Shown here piece by piece: positions 9,623-19,711 of a stretch of DNA of 51,721 bases. Made by a program: the position numbers and the translations under genes. This DNA is from an uncultured Alphaproteobacteria bacterium. Lineage in GTDB: Bacteria; Pseudomonadota; Alphaproteobacteria; HIMB59; GCA-002718135. A model generated the notes under the pieces. That model was not told the DNA's origin. It saw nothing but the letters and a program-made list of their open reading frames with translations, and did not search any database. Every line of letters begins with the position of its first letter. Position 1 is the first letter of the stretch. The stretch is from contig CABYIF010000004.1 of NCBI GenBank assembly GCA_902518985.1, positions 1-51,721 on the forward strand, read 5' to 3'.

Positions 9623-10603
9623 ATGAAAGTTGATTTAAATAAGTGGTATAGACCTGAGGTAAACAAAGAAGAATTTAAAAAACTTTGTGAAAAATCTGAT
9701 TGGCAAGGTTTCAAACATGTTGTTATTTATTTTAGCACTCTCTTTTTTGTCGGATATCTAGCATATTATACATATGGCACATGGTGGAGCTTAATATTCT
9801 TTCTTATATATGCTAACATTTATGCGTGTAGTGATTCCATATGGCATGAGACAGGTCATCAAACAGCTTTTAAGTCAAAATTCTGGAATAACTTTTTTTA
9901 CCAAATTGCAAGTTATATGGATAATTTTGAACCAGTTAGATGGAAGTGGTCGCACTTTAAGCATCATACTCAAACAGCATATGATGAGCCTCATGATTTT
10001 GAAATTGCCATAAGAAAGCCAACTGACTTATTTTTGTTTTTTTCATATTTTATTCCATTTTCTCAAATGATAACTTTTCATAAAACTTTACAATTTGAAA
10101 CTATTAAACATGCTATAGGTATAACTACACCAGTTATGAAGCATGCTATTCCTGAAAAGGAAAGATATAAATGTAGACGGTCTGCAAGAATACACGTTAG
10201 TATATGGTTAATAGTTATTGTTAGTTCTATTTACTTTCAATCTTGGCTACCTGTTTTATATTTAGTTCTTCCTGGATTTTATGGAAAAACACTTGTAGCT
10301 TGCTTTGGATTAACACAACATACGGGGCTGCAAGAAAATATTAAAGATCATAGATACAGCACAAGAACGGTTTATCTTAATCCAATATTTAGTTTTTTAT
10401 ATTGGCATATGGAATATCATATTGAACATCATATGTTTCCAACTGTACCTTCTTATAACCTACCAAAACTACATGAGATGATAAAGGATAAGATGCCACC
10501 GGCTAAAAGAGGATTATTAGGAGCTTATAAAGAAATTTTACCGGCCATTTTTAAACAAGCTAGAAATCCAGATTATCAGATTAAATTAAGTGTTCCTAGT
10601 TAA
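9623..10603 (+). CDS. membrane fatty acid desaturase/hydroxylase family
   Basis: Histidine boxes HETGH, HFKHH, HIEHH with hydrophobic segments. Confidence 0.85.
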   Translation: MKVDLNKWYRPEVNKEEFKKLCEKSDWQGFKHVVIYFSTLFFVGYLAYYTYGTWWSLIFFLIYANIYACSDSIWHETGHQTAFKSKFWNNFFYQIASYMDNFEPVRWKWSHFKHHTQTAYDEPHDFEIAIRKPTDLFLFFSYFIPFSQMITFHKTLQFETIKHAIGITTPVMKHAIPEKERYKCRRSARIHVSIWLIVIVSSIYFQSWLPVLYLVLPGFYGKTLVACFGLTQHTGLQENIKDHRYSTRTVYLNPIFSFLYWHMEYHIEHHMFPTVPSYNLPKLHEMIKDKMPPAKRGLLGAYKEILPAIFKQARNPDYQIKLSVPS

Positions 10604-11426
10604 TTTTTTCAGCTAACTCTAGAAATTTATCAAATTCATTATCTTCTATTTGAACCGTTATTTTAGGATCATTAAAATTTTTGTTTATTGTGTCCTCATG
10701 AAATTCTCTAAAAGCTCTCACTCTCTCATTTTGTAATCTTTGATATTCTTTTCTAAAATTTCTGTAAACCCTAGCATGTCTAGGTATATGGCCATCATTC
10801 CATCCTAAAACATCATTTGAAAATAAAAACTGTGCATCACAATCTGAGCCACTTCCCATTGACATTGTAATTATTTCAACCTTTTTTGTAATAACCTCTG
10901 CAACTTTTGGAGGAACAACCTCAAGCTCAACACCAATTACCCCAGCCTCTTGTAATTCTAGAGTATTTTTTAAAACCCCTACTGCTTCAACTGCAGTTTT
11001 ACCAATTGCTCGAAGACCGCCAATCCATGTAGATTTTCCAGGAACTAGACCAACATGACCTATTGTTGGAATATTTTCTTGGCGCATTGCCTTGATCCAT
11101 TTTAAACTATAATTTCCGACATAGATGCAATCTACTCCAAAAGATAAATAATTATGTGCATATTTAATAGCTTCGTATTCAGAAGCAGGTGGATAGGGAC
11201 CAGATGATTGCATAAAGCAATTTGGCGCTACTTCACGTATTTTTTTTACATCATCTAAAGTAGCATTAATACCAAATCTTGGCAGGTCATGAGCAGCAAC
11301 AATATAATCAATACCTGCTTCTTCTGCAGCTGCACCTTCTTCAATAGTATGAACAAATAGATTACTTAGTTGTCTCTTACCCTTTGATTTTAAATAATCA
11401 TAAACGGTTAATTTTTTTCTCAACAA
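10596..11426 (-). CDS. divergent ketopantoate hydroxymethyltransferase (PanB)-like / PEP mutase-superfamily protein
   Basis: PanB-like GHVGLVPGKSTWIGG...ELQEAGVIGVELEVVPPKVAEVITKKVEIITMSMGSGSDCDAQFLFSNDVLGW; canonical VGDSLGMV segment not preserved. Confidence 0.65.
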   Translation of the reverse strand: MLRKKLTVYDYLKSKGKRQLSNLFVHTIEEGAAAEEAGIDYIVAAHDLPRFGINATLDDVKKIREVAPNCFMQSSGPYPPASEYEAIKYAHNYLSFGVDCIYVGNYSLKWIKAMRQENIPTIGHVGLVPGKSTWIGGLRAIGKTAVEAVGVLKNTLELQEAGVIGVELEVVPPKVAEVITKKVEIITMSMGSGSDCDAQFLFSNDVLGWNDGHIPRHARVYRNFRKEYQRLQNERVRAFREFHEDTINKNFNDPKITVQIEDNEFDKFLELAEKIN

Positions 11427-11434
11427 AATTTAAT

Positions 11435-11860
11435 TTACCAACTACCTGAATTCTCCATGGATTTCCATGGTTCTTGTTCTGGTAGTGACTCTCCTTCTTG
11501 TAAGATTTCAATCGATATTCCGTCAGGTGAACGAACAAAAGCCATATGACCATCTCTTGGAGGTCTATTAATTTTAACACCGTTTTTCATTAGTTTGTCA
11601 CAAATCTCATAGATATTTTTTACACTATATGCAAGATGCCCAAAATTTCTGCCACCTCCATACTCTTCCTTATCCCAATTATAAGTAAGTTCTAATAAGC
11701 CAGTTTTTTCATCACTATTTTCTGCTGCTAAAAAAATTAATGTAAATCTTCCTTTTTCACTCTCTCTTCTTCTTATTTCTTTTAATCCTAAAAGATTACA
11801 ATAAAAATTTAGAGATTTTTCAATATTTTCTATTCTAACCATTGTGTGTAAATATTTCAT
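11435..11860 (-). CDS. gloA: lactoylglutathione lyase / VOC family protein
   Basis: HTMVRIENIEKSLNFYCNLLGLKEIRRRE, LELTYNW, GHLAYSVKNI, FVRSPDGISIEIL glyoxalase I motifs. Confidence 0.85.
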   Translation of the reverse strand: MKYLHTMVRIENIEKSLNFYCNLLGLKEIRRRESEKGRFTLIFLAAENSDEKTGLLELTYNWDKEEYGGGRNFGHLAYSVKNIYEICDKLMKNGVKINRPPRDGHMAFVRSPDGISIEILQEGESLPEQEPWKSMENSGSW

Positions 11861-11931
11861 ATAATATTTATTATATTTAATTTATTTTTAGACTACAATT
11901 AAAATATAATTAAAATCATAGAGGGGAAGAA

Positions 11932-13245
11932 ATGCAAGATTATTTTAAGAATATACCTGAAATACAATTCGAAGGGGAAGATAGTAACAACCCATTAGCT
12001 TTTAAATTCTATGATGAGAACAAAAATATTTTAGGAAAATCGATGAAAGAACATTTCCGCTTTGCAACTTGTTATTGGCATACTTTTACTTGGCCAGGAT
12101 TGGACCCCTTTGGCGGACAAACGTTTGAAAGACCATGGATGAAAAGTGGCGATTCAATGAAAATGGCAGAGGAAAAACTTAATTGTGCCTTTGATTTCTT
12201 TACTAAAATAAAGACACCATTTTTCTGTTTCCACGATAGAGATATTGCTCCAGAAGGGTCAAACTACAAGGAAACACAAAAAAATTTCATGTACATTGTT
12301 GATTTAATGGAGAAGAAGATTGAAGAAACAAAAATGAAATTATTATGGGGTACTGCTAATGCCTTTTCACATAAAAGATATATGAGTGGAGCTTCAACGA
12401 ATCCAGATCCAGAAGTATTTGCCTACAAAGCAGCACAAGTTAAAGATTGCATGGACGCAACATTAAGACTTGGTGGACAAAACTATGTTTTGTGGGGTGG
12501 CAGAGAAGGTTATGAAACAATATTAAACACTAACATGTCTAAGGAAATGGATAATTTGAAAAGATTTCTTGAATTAGTAGTTAATTATAAACATAAAATT
12601 GGATTTAAGGGTCAAATTTTAATTGAACCTAAGCCACACGAACCAACAAAACATCAGTATGATTTTGACTCTGCAGCATGTCTTGCTTTTATTAGAAAAG
12701 CTGGACTTGAAGGAGAAATTAAACTTAATATAGAAGCAAATCATGCGACTCTATCTGGACATAACTATGAACATGAAATAGCATACGCAATTGCAAATAA
12801 TGCATTGGGAAGTTTAGATATTAATAGAGGTGATACATTAATTGGTTGGGATACAGACCAGTTTCCAAATAATCCAGCTGATTTAATTATGGCCTTTTAC
12901 TTTATATTCAGTAATGGAGGACTTGGTAATGGAGGATTAAATTTCGATGCTAAGATTAGAAGGCAATCTATTGATCCGGAGGATTTGTTTTACGCACATA
13001 TTGGTGGAATGGATGTTTGTGCTAAAACATTAATTGCTGTTGAAAAATTAATTAAAGATAATGTTATTCCAAAATTCATAGAAGATCGATATTCTGATTG
13101 GGATAGTGAATTAGGCAAATTTATACATAATAAAGATGCATCATTAGACTCTATCCATAAAAGAGTTATCGATAGTAATATTGAACCAAAAACACGATCT
13201 GGAAGACAAGAATATTTGGAAAATATTATAAACAAATATTTATAG
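11932..13245 (+). CDS. xylA: xylose isomerase
   Basis: YWHTFTWPGLDPFG, FFCFHDRDIAPEG, YVLWGGREGYETILNT, IEPKPHEPTKHQYDFD, NIEANHATLSGHNYEHEI. Confidence 0.95.
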   Translation: MQDYFKNIPEIQFEGEDSNNPLAFKFYDENKNILGKSMKEHFRFATCYWHTFTWPGLDPFGGQTFERPWMKSGDSMKMAEEKLNCAFDFFTKIKTPFFCFHDRDIAPEGSNYKETQKNFMYIVDLMEKKIEETKMKLLWGTANAFSHKRYMSGASTNPDPEVFAYKAAQVKDCMDATLRLGGQNYVLWGGREGYETILNTNMSKEMDNLKRFLELVVNYKHKIGFKGQILIEPKPHEPTKHQYDFDSAACLAFIRKAGLEGEIKLNIEANHATLSGHNYEHEIAYAIANNALGSLDINRGDTLIGWDTDQFPNNPADLIMAFYFIFSNGGLGNGGLNFDAKIRRQSIDPEDLFYAHIGGMDVCAKTLIAVEKLIKDNVIPKFIEDRYSDWDSELGKFIHNKDASLDSIHKRVIDSNIEPKTRSGRQEYLENIINKYL

Positions 13246-13300
13246 AACTTATTTAATAAGTTAAGTATTTAGATATTATTAAGGTATTAGTATTAGTAAC

Positions 13301-14230
13301 GTGAAGTATTTTGAATTAGATACACAATCTCAGTTTAAAGAAAAAAACCTATGTTTGGCAATAGGTAATTTTGACGGCTTTCATAAGGGGCATATTGCAA
13401 TACTTGAATCTTTGAAAAAAATTGCCAACCAAAAAAAACAACCTATTGCTATTATGAGCTTTAATCCCCACCCAAGAGAATTTTTTGAAAATAAAAATGA
13501 AAATTTCAATATTTATTCCAAATTAGATAAAATTAATTTTCTTAAGAAATTTGGTATCGATATTTATATTGAATTTATTTTTGATAAAAATCTATCAGAT
13601 TTAACTGCTAACGAATTTGTTAAAAATATTTTAGTTGATAAGCTTGATATAAAAAATGTGGTTGTAGGTAAAGATTTTAAATTTGGTAAAAATAGATCTG
13701 GTAACTTTAAAACATTAGATAATTTTTCAAAAGAAAATAATTTTGATGTTCATTTAATAGAGTCAGTAATGCTTTCTGATGGTTCTGACAAATATTCCTC
13801 TTCGATAATTAGAAGTAATATAAAAAATGGTGAAATAGAAAAGGCAAATTTTGCTTTAGGGCGCAATTGGCATATGACTGGAAAAATTATCGAAGGTGAT
13901 AAAAGAGCAAGAAGAATCAATTTTCCAACTGCAAATGTAATACCTGGTAATCATATTTTTCCAAAAAAAGGAGTTTATTGTGTTAAAGTCAATATTAATA
14001 ATGAAAAATATTTAGGTATTTCAAATTTTGGTGAAAGACCCACCGTTGATGGTTCTAAATTACTCTTGGAAACTCATATATTTAATTTTAATCAAGAAAT
14101 ATACGGTTATGATTTGACTGTTGAATTTCTTACATTTATTAGATCTGAACAAAAATTTGCTAATTTTGATAAATTAACTAAACAGATTAAAAAAGATATA
14201 GAAACAGCAAGAAAATATCACAACGTTTAA
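13301..14230 (+). CDS. ribF: bifunctional riboflavin kinase/FAD synthetase
   Basis: AIGNFDGFHKGH, GKDFKFGKNRSG, GDKRARRINFPTANV; GTG start. Confidence 0.9.
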   Translation: MKYFELDTQSQFKEKNLCLAIGNFDGFHKGHIAILESLKKIANQKKQPIAIMSFNPHPREFFENKNENFNIYSKLDKINFLKKFGIDIYIEFIFDKNLSDLTANEFVKNILVDKLDIKNVVVGKDFKFGKNRSGNFKTLDNFSKENNFDVHLIESVMLSDGSDKYSSSIIRSNIKNGEIEKANFALGRNWHMTGKIIEGDKRARRINFPTANVIPGNHIFPKKGVYCVKVNINNEKYLGISNFGERPTVDGSKLLLETHIFNFNQEIYGYDLTVEFLTFIRSEQKFANFDKLTKQIKKDIETARKYHNV

Positions 14231-17004
14231 TGGAATATAAAGATACAATATTTTTACCAAAAACCTCTTTTGAAATGAGAGCAAATTTACCATCTAAAGA
14301 ACCAAAAATTTTAGAGGATTGGAATAAAGAACAAATATTCAAAAAATTAAGAGAAAAATCTAAGGGTAGAGAAAAATTTATACTTCACGATGGTCCCCCA
14401 TATGCAAATGGTCACATTCACATGGGCACTGCACTAAATAAAATTTTGAAAGATGTAATAGTCAGAACTCAACAAATGTCTGGCAAAGATTCAATTTATG
14501 TACCAGGATGGGATTGTCATGGATTGCCTATTGAATGGAAAATCGAAGAAGAGTACAGAAAAAAAGGAAAAAATAAAGATGATGTTCCAATAGTTCAATT
14601 CAGAGATGAGTGCAGAGAATTTGCTGAAAAGTGGATAGAAATCCAAAAAAAAGAATTTCGTCGCTTAGGCGTAGAGGGTGACTGGAACAATCCATACCTT
14701 ACAATGTCTAATCAAGCAGAAGCTCAAATTGTAAGAGAGTTAGGAAAATTTTTAATTGATGAAAGTTTATATAAAGGTGCTAAGCCAGTTCTTTGGTCTG
14801 TGGTTGAAAAAACTGCTTTAGCTGATGCGGAGGTGGAATATGAAGAACATACTTCAAACACAATATATGTTAAGTTTCTGATTTCTAATTCAGAGGATAA
14901 AGATTTAATTGGATCAAGCATAGTAATTTGGACTACAACTCCTTGGACAATACCTGGTAATAGAGCCTTGGCTTATGGAAAAGAATTAGATTACTGCATT
15001 ATAAAAGTAAATGAAGCTGAGAGCTCAAGTTTATTAAAAACTAATGAAAAATTAATTTTTGCTAAAGAATTATTAGAAAAAGTTACAAGTGAAATCGGTA
15101 TAAAAAAATATTCAATATTAAAAACATTCAAGGGTAGCAATTTTTTATCTTGTGAGTGCGAGCATCCTTTTAAAGAGTTAGGTTATGAGTTTATAGTTAG
15201 ACCTTTTCATGGTAATTTTGTAAACTTAGAACAAGGAACTGGTATTGTTCATATTGCCCCTGGTCATGGAGATGATGATTATGTGCTTGGAATAGAAAAT
15301 AATGTTGATATTATTCAAACTGTACAAGATGATGGAAAATATAATCATCATGCAATAGGTTTTGAAGGCGAACATGTCTATAAAGTTGATCAGAAAATTG
15401 CTGATAAACTTAGAGAATTCTCAAAACTTTTATTTCAAGGAACTTTAAGACACAGCTACCCACATTCTTGGAGATCTAAAGCTCCGTTAATTTATAGAAA
15501 TACTCCTCAATGGTTTATTTCAATGGAAAAAAAGGATTTAAGAAAAATTGCATTAAGATCTATTGATGAAACTATTTTTTACCCACCTCAGGGGCAAACT
15601 AGGTTGCGATCAATGATTGAGACCAGGCCAGATTGGTGTGTGTCGAGACAAAGGGTCTGGGGCGTACCTCTTCCATTATTTATTAACAAAAAAACAGGAC
15701 AACCTCTTAGAGATAAAAAAATTGTAAATAGAATCGCAGATATTTATGAAAAAGAGGGAAGTAATACATGGTTTACCGAAGATCCTCAGCGTTTTTTAGG
15801 AAAAGAATATTCCAAAAATGATTTTGACCAAGTTAAGGATGTTGTTGAGGTCTGGTTTGATAGTGGTTCTACCCATGCATTTTGTCTTGAGAAAAGACCT
15901 GATTTAAAGTGGCCAGCATCAATGTATTTAGAGGGAAGCGATCAGCACAGGGGATGGTTTCATTCTTCTCTGTTAGAGTCTTCAGGAACAAGAGGTCGTG
16001 CACCTTACGATAGTGTCTTAACACATGGATTTGTTGTCGATGGTAAGGGAAGAAAAATGTCTAAATCACTTGGTAATGTTATTTCTCCAGATGACATTCT
16101 TAAACAATATGGAGTAGATATATTAAGGTTATGGGTAGTAGCTTCAGATTATTATGATGATTTAAAGTTAGATAGAGGGATTCTACAATCTCAAGCAGAA
16201 TCTTATAGAAGAATAAGAAACACTTTCAGATTTTTAATAGGCAATCTAAATAATTTTAGTAGTCAGGAACTTGTTAAAGAAGAAGATTTTCCAGAACTTG
16301 AAAAATATCTCCTTCATCGTTTGTGGGAAGTTGATCAAATAATTAAAAAATGTGTTGGAAGTTTTAATTTTCATCTAATGTTTACCACATTACTAAATTT
16401 CTGTTCAAATGATCTTTCGGCTTTTTACTTTGATATTAGAAAAGATGTAATTTATTGTGATAATGAAAAATCACATACACGAAAATCATCAAGAACTCTT
16501 TTAAATATTATATTCAATTATTTAGTCAGATGGTTTGCTCCCTCAATTTCTTTTACAACTGAAGAAGCTTGGAAAGCTATGGGCAATAAAACCAGTATAC
16601 ATTTAGAGGATTTTTTGACTTGTAATGATACTTATCAAAATATTGACATAAATAATAAATGGTCAATAGTCAGAAATATAAGAAAAGTTGCAACAGGAGC
16701 AATTGAAAAAATGCGTGAAAATAAAACTATTAGATCTAGTCTGGAAGCTCATTTAGATATATTCGTTAGTGATGATATATTTAAAAAAATTAGAGATGTA
16801 TCATTTGATGAAATAGCCATTACTTCTTCTTTTAAACTAAACACTCTAGAAGATAAAACGAATGGCTTTGAACTAGAAGAACTTCCAAATATCAAAGTTA
16901 AAGCAACTAAAGTTATTGGTAATAAATGTCAAAGATGCTGGAAATATGAAGAAAGACTAATTAATGATGAAATTTGCAAGCGATGCAATAATGCCATAAC
17001 CTAA
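14230..17004 (+). CDS. ileS: isoleucyl-tRNA synthetase
   Basis: HIGH-type GPPYANGHIHMGTALNKILKD, KMSKSLGN, C-terminal zinc site CQRCWKYEE...CKRCNNAI. Confidence 0.97.
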   Translation: MEYKDTIFLPKTSFEMRANLPSKEPKILEDWNKEQIFKKLREKSKGREKFILHDGPPYANGHIHMGTALNKILKDVIVRTQQMSGKDSIYVPGWDCHGLPIEWKIEEEYRKKGKNKDDVPIVQFRDECREFAEKWIEIQKKEFRRLGVEGDWNNPYLTMSNQAEAQIVRELGKFLIDESLYKGAKPVLWSVVEKTALADAEVEYEEHTSNTIYVKFLISNSEDKDLIGSSIVIWTTTPWTIPGNRALAYGKELDYCIIKVNEAESSSLLKTNEKLIFAKELLEKVTSEIGIKKYSILKTFKGSNFLSCECEHPFKELGYEFIVRPFHGNFVNLEQGTGIVHIAPGHGDDDYVLGIENNVDIIQTVQDDGKYNHHAIGFEGEHVYKVDQKIADKLREFSKLLFQGTLRHSYPHSWRSKAPLIYRNTPQWFISMEKKDLRKIALRSIDETIFYPPQGQTRLRSMIETRPDWCVSRQRVWGVPLPLFINKKTGQPLRDKKIVNRIADIYEKEGSNTWFTEDPQRFLGKEYSKNDFDQVKDVVEVWFDSGSTHAFCLEKRPDLKWPASMYLEGSDQHRGWFHSSLLESSGTRGRAPYDSVLTHGFVVDGKGRKMSKSLGNVISPDDILKQYGVDILRLWVVASDYYDDLKLDRGILQSQAESYRRIRNTFRFLIGNLNNFSSQELVKEEDFPELEKYLLHRLWEVDQIIKKCVGSFNFHLMFTTLLNFCSNDLSAFYFDIRKDVIYCDNEKSHTRKSSRTLLNIIFNYLVRWFAPSISFTTEEAWKAMGNKTSIHLEDFLTCNDTYQNIDINNKWSIVRNIRKVATGAIEKMRENKTIRSSLEAHLDIFVSDDIFKKIRDVSFDEIAITSSFKLNTLEDKTNGFELEELPNIKVKATKVIGNKCQRCWKYEERLINDEICKRCNNAIT

Positions 17005-17008
17005 ATTA

Positions 17009-17461
17009 GTGAAATACATTTTAATATTTACGATATTAGTTTTAGTTGATTTAATTACTAAATTTTTTGTTAAAAATTTGTTTGTTTTAAATCAACTAGT
17101 GAAAATAAATAAATTTTTAGATATTGCCTACATCCAAAATTTTGGTGTATCATTTGGTTTGTTATCAGGCATAGTTTCTTATTGGTTTTTGATTATAATT
17201 GGATTGATTGTAGTTTTATTTATTTTATATTTAATGGCTATTTCAAAAAACAAATTAGAAAAAATAGCTTATTTTATTATAATTGCAGGCGCAATCTCCA
17301 ATATACTTGATAGATCCATAAATACATATGTTGTTGATTTTATATTAGTTCATTATGAAAGCTATTATTGGCCAGCTTTTAATTTTGCAGATATTTATAT
17401 TACTATTGGTATTATCGTGTTAATAATAAGTTTCTTTACTAAATCTGAAGAGAATAAATGA
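17009..17461 (+). CDS. lspA: lipoprotein signal peptidase II
   Basis: Four hydrophobic helices, IIAGAISNILDRS and AFNFADIYITIG catalytic Asp motifs; GTG start. Confidence 0.9.
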   Translation: MKYILIFTILVLVDLITKFFVKNLFVLNQLVKINKFLDIAYIQNFGVSFGLLSGIVSYWFLIIIGLIVVLFILYLMAISKNKLEKIAYFIIIAGAISNILDRSINTYVVDFILVHYESYYWPAFNFADIYITIGIIVLIISFFTKSEENK

Positions 17462-17952
17462 AAAAAATAATTAGCATCATTATTATTTCTAATTTATTTC
17501 TAGCATCTTGCAACTCTGTAAGAGATAGCGCAGGTGTAAATAGAAAGTCAATTGATGAATATACTGTAGTCGAAAATCCACCATTGGTTATTCCCCCTGA
17601 CTTTAATTTACTTCCTCCTGAGCAAATGGAGTCAAGAAGCATTGAAGATGCAGAAAGTGATTTAGCAAAAGAAATATTATTTGGTCTAGAAGATAGCTCA
17701 GACACCTCATTTTCAGACAACTCTTTAATGTCAGTAATACTTGATGAAACAAAAGCTAATGAAGTAAACAGTAATATTAGAGAATTAATAAATGAACAAT
17801 TTGCTGGAGAAAAATCAACAATTAGTGATGAAGAAAATTTTGATAGTGAGAATGATTTAAATTCAGCAATTAAAGAAACTAAAAATAAAGGAAACAATAA
17901 TAATAATCACAAAGAAAAACAAAAAAAGAAAAAAAGATTTTTCTTTTTTTAA
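17458..17952 (+). CDS. DUF3035-family lipoprotein
   Basis: Lipobox LASC; NRKSIDEYTVVENPPLVIPPDFNLLPP conserved segment; immediately downstream of lspA. Confidence 0.8.
   Translation: MKKIISIIIISNLFLASCNSVRDSAGVNRKSIDEYTVVENPPLVIPPDFNLLPPEQMESRSIEDAESDLAKEILFGLEDSSDTSFSDNSLMSVILDETKANEVNSNIRELINEQFAGEKSTISDEENFDSENDLNSAIKETKNKGNNNNNHKEKQKKKKRFFFF
17921..17950 (+). terminator. A/T-only-type hairpin overlapping the 3' end of the DUF3035 CDS
   Basis: A7GA5 / TTTTTCTTTTTTT, 13-bp perfect inverted repeat with 4-nt loop AAGA. Confidence 0.4.
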
Positions 17953-17959
17953 ATTTTAA

Positions 17960-19159
17960 ATGGAAATCAAATACATAAATACAAATTTTAATAATATTAA
18001 AAATACCAAATTATATGATAAAAAGATTTTAGATATTATTGCAAATCTACCAGCCTTAAATATTATTAATAATAATAAATTATTAAATGATACAATAAAA
18101 ATAATTAAACAATTTGAACTAAATAAAAAAAAATTTGTTTTATTAGGCACTGGTGGTTCAAATCTAGGCGCACGTGCATTACATAATTTTAACAATAATA
18201 AAAAAGTAAATATAGAATTTTATGATAATATAGATCCTGTTACTTTTGAAAAATCATTTGAAGATATTGATTTTAGCTCAACAGGTTTTATAGTTGTATC
18301 AAAGTCAGGTAGTACTCCAGAAACACTAGCACAATTTTCCTCTTTATATCAAATGGCATTACAAAGAAATTATTTAGATAAATTTTTATCTAATACGCTA
18401 GTAATAACTGAATTTAAAAACTCTCCTCTTTATAAAATATCAAAAGATAAAAAATGTTTATTGTTAGAGCATGATAATAAAATTGGAGGTCGGTATTCTA
18501 TATTTTCTAATGTAGGAATTGTTCCTGCAATATTATCTGGAATAAATATATCAGAATTATACAATGGAGCTGCAGAAATTTATAATAATATTGAAAAATA
18601 TTCTGCTCTTAATCTAAGTAAATATTTGTGCATGCAAGAAAATCAAAAATATTCATCAAATGTATTGATGACTTATTCAGATAATTTGTATTTTTTTGGT
18701 AAATGGTATTTACAATTATGGGCTGAGAGTATTGGAAAAAATAAAAAAGGCATTACAGCAATACATTCTATAGGAACTACTGATCAACATAGTCAATTAC
18801 AATTATATTTAGATGGGCCAAATGATAAATTTTTTACATTTATAACCACTGATCACTCAAAAAAAGGACTTGTAATAAACAATGAAATTTTTGAAAATAC
18901 AGATGTAAATTATTTTAAAAATAAAAGAATGGGTGATTTAATGGAGGCAGAGCAACGAGCAACCATTGAAACATTTAAATTAAATAAATTTAGTTATAGA
19001 GAAATCACAATTCCAAAGATTAATGAGAAAAATTTAGGTAAATTATTAACTTTAAGTATAATTGAAACTATTTCATCTTGTATCTACTTAGACGTTAACC
19101 CCTTTGATCAACCAGCTGTAGAACAAGGAAAAATTCTCACAAGAGAATTCCTAAGATAA
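17960..19159 (+). CDS. pgi: glucose-6-phosphate isomerase
   Basis: GTGGSNLGARAL, VVSKSGSTPETLAQF, GGRYSIFSNVGIVP, TDQHSQLQLYLDGP, NPFDQPAVEQGK. Confidence 0.95.
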   Translation: MEIKYINTNFNNIKNTKLYDKKILDIIANLPALNIINNNKLLNDTIKIIKQFELNKKKFVLLGTGGSNLGARALHNFNNNKKVNIEFYDNIDPVTFEKSFEDIDFSSTGFIVVSKSGSTPETLAQFSSLYQMALQRNYLDKFLSNTLVITEFKNSPLYKISKDKKCLLLEHDNKIGGRYSIFSNVGIVPAILSGINISELYNGAAEIYNNIEKYSALNLSKYLCMQENQKYSSNVLMTYSDNLYFFGKWYLQLWAESIGKNKKGITAIHSIGTTDQHSQLQLYLDGPNDKFFTFITTDHSKKGLVINNEIFENTDVNYFKNKRMGDLMEAEQRATIETFKLNKFSYREITIPKINEKNLGKLLTLSIIETISSCIYLDVNPFDQPAVEQGKILTREFLR

Positions 19160-19711
19160 AATTAAAAAACTCAAATTAGTTTTTCCATATTTTTTTTGAT
19201 TAATTAATTTTAGTTTGTTCGGAATTTTAAATTTATCTTTAATACTGGTCTCAATTCCAATTATAGTTTCTTTATTTACTTTATCTTGGAGTTTTACTAG
19301 TAAAGTACTAATGTCGTATTTGTTATATGGTGGATCAATGTAAATTATTGAGATGTTTTTAAATTCTATATCTAATCTTGATTTTACCAAATCTTCTATA
19401 ATAATTTCATATTGATTTTCTTGACATAATTTTTTACAATTTTTTTCTAGAATTTTTGATACATCTTGATTATTTTCATAAAAAATTACGTTTTCTATGC
19501 CTCTAGAAACAGCCTCTAAGCCCATCGTTCCAATTCCAGCAAATAGATCAAGAAAAATTTTTTTATTAAAAAGATCATAAGAGTTTTTTAAAGAATAACT
19601 TTCAACTATTGAAAAAAAGGCTTCCCTTTTTAGTGAGGAAGTTGGTCTCACAAATTGAGAAATACTAATTAGCTGTGTTTTTTTTAGTTTACCTCCGGTT
19701 ATTCTAATCAT
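19151..19711 (-). CDS. rsmD: 16S rRNA (guanine966-N2)-methyltransferase
   Basis: MIRITGGKLK, RPTSSLKREAFFSI, DLFAGIGTMGLEAVSRG, IYIDPPYNK (DPPY). Confidence 0.9.
   Translation of the reverse strand: MIRITGGKLKKTQLISISQFVRPTSSLKREAFFSIVESYSLKNSYDLFNKKIFLDLFAGIGTMGLEAVSRGIENVIFYENNQDVSKILEKNCKKLCQENQYEIIIEDLVKSRLDIEFKNISIIYIDPPYNKYDISTLLVKLQDKVNKETIIGIETSIKDKFKIPNKLKLINQKKYGKTNLSFLILS

Noticed and set aside
13246-13262. AACTTAT-TTA-ATAAGTT hairpin after xylA as a terminator
   Set aside because: Seven A/T-dominated pairs and no proper T-run; not above expectation for this composition.
17439-17897. 152-aa minus-strand ORF
   Set aside because: Antisense to the DUF3035 lipoprotein gene; Ser/Leu-rich translation typical of shadow ORFs.
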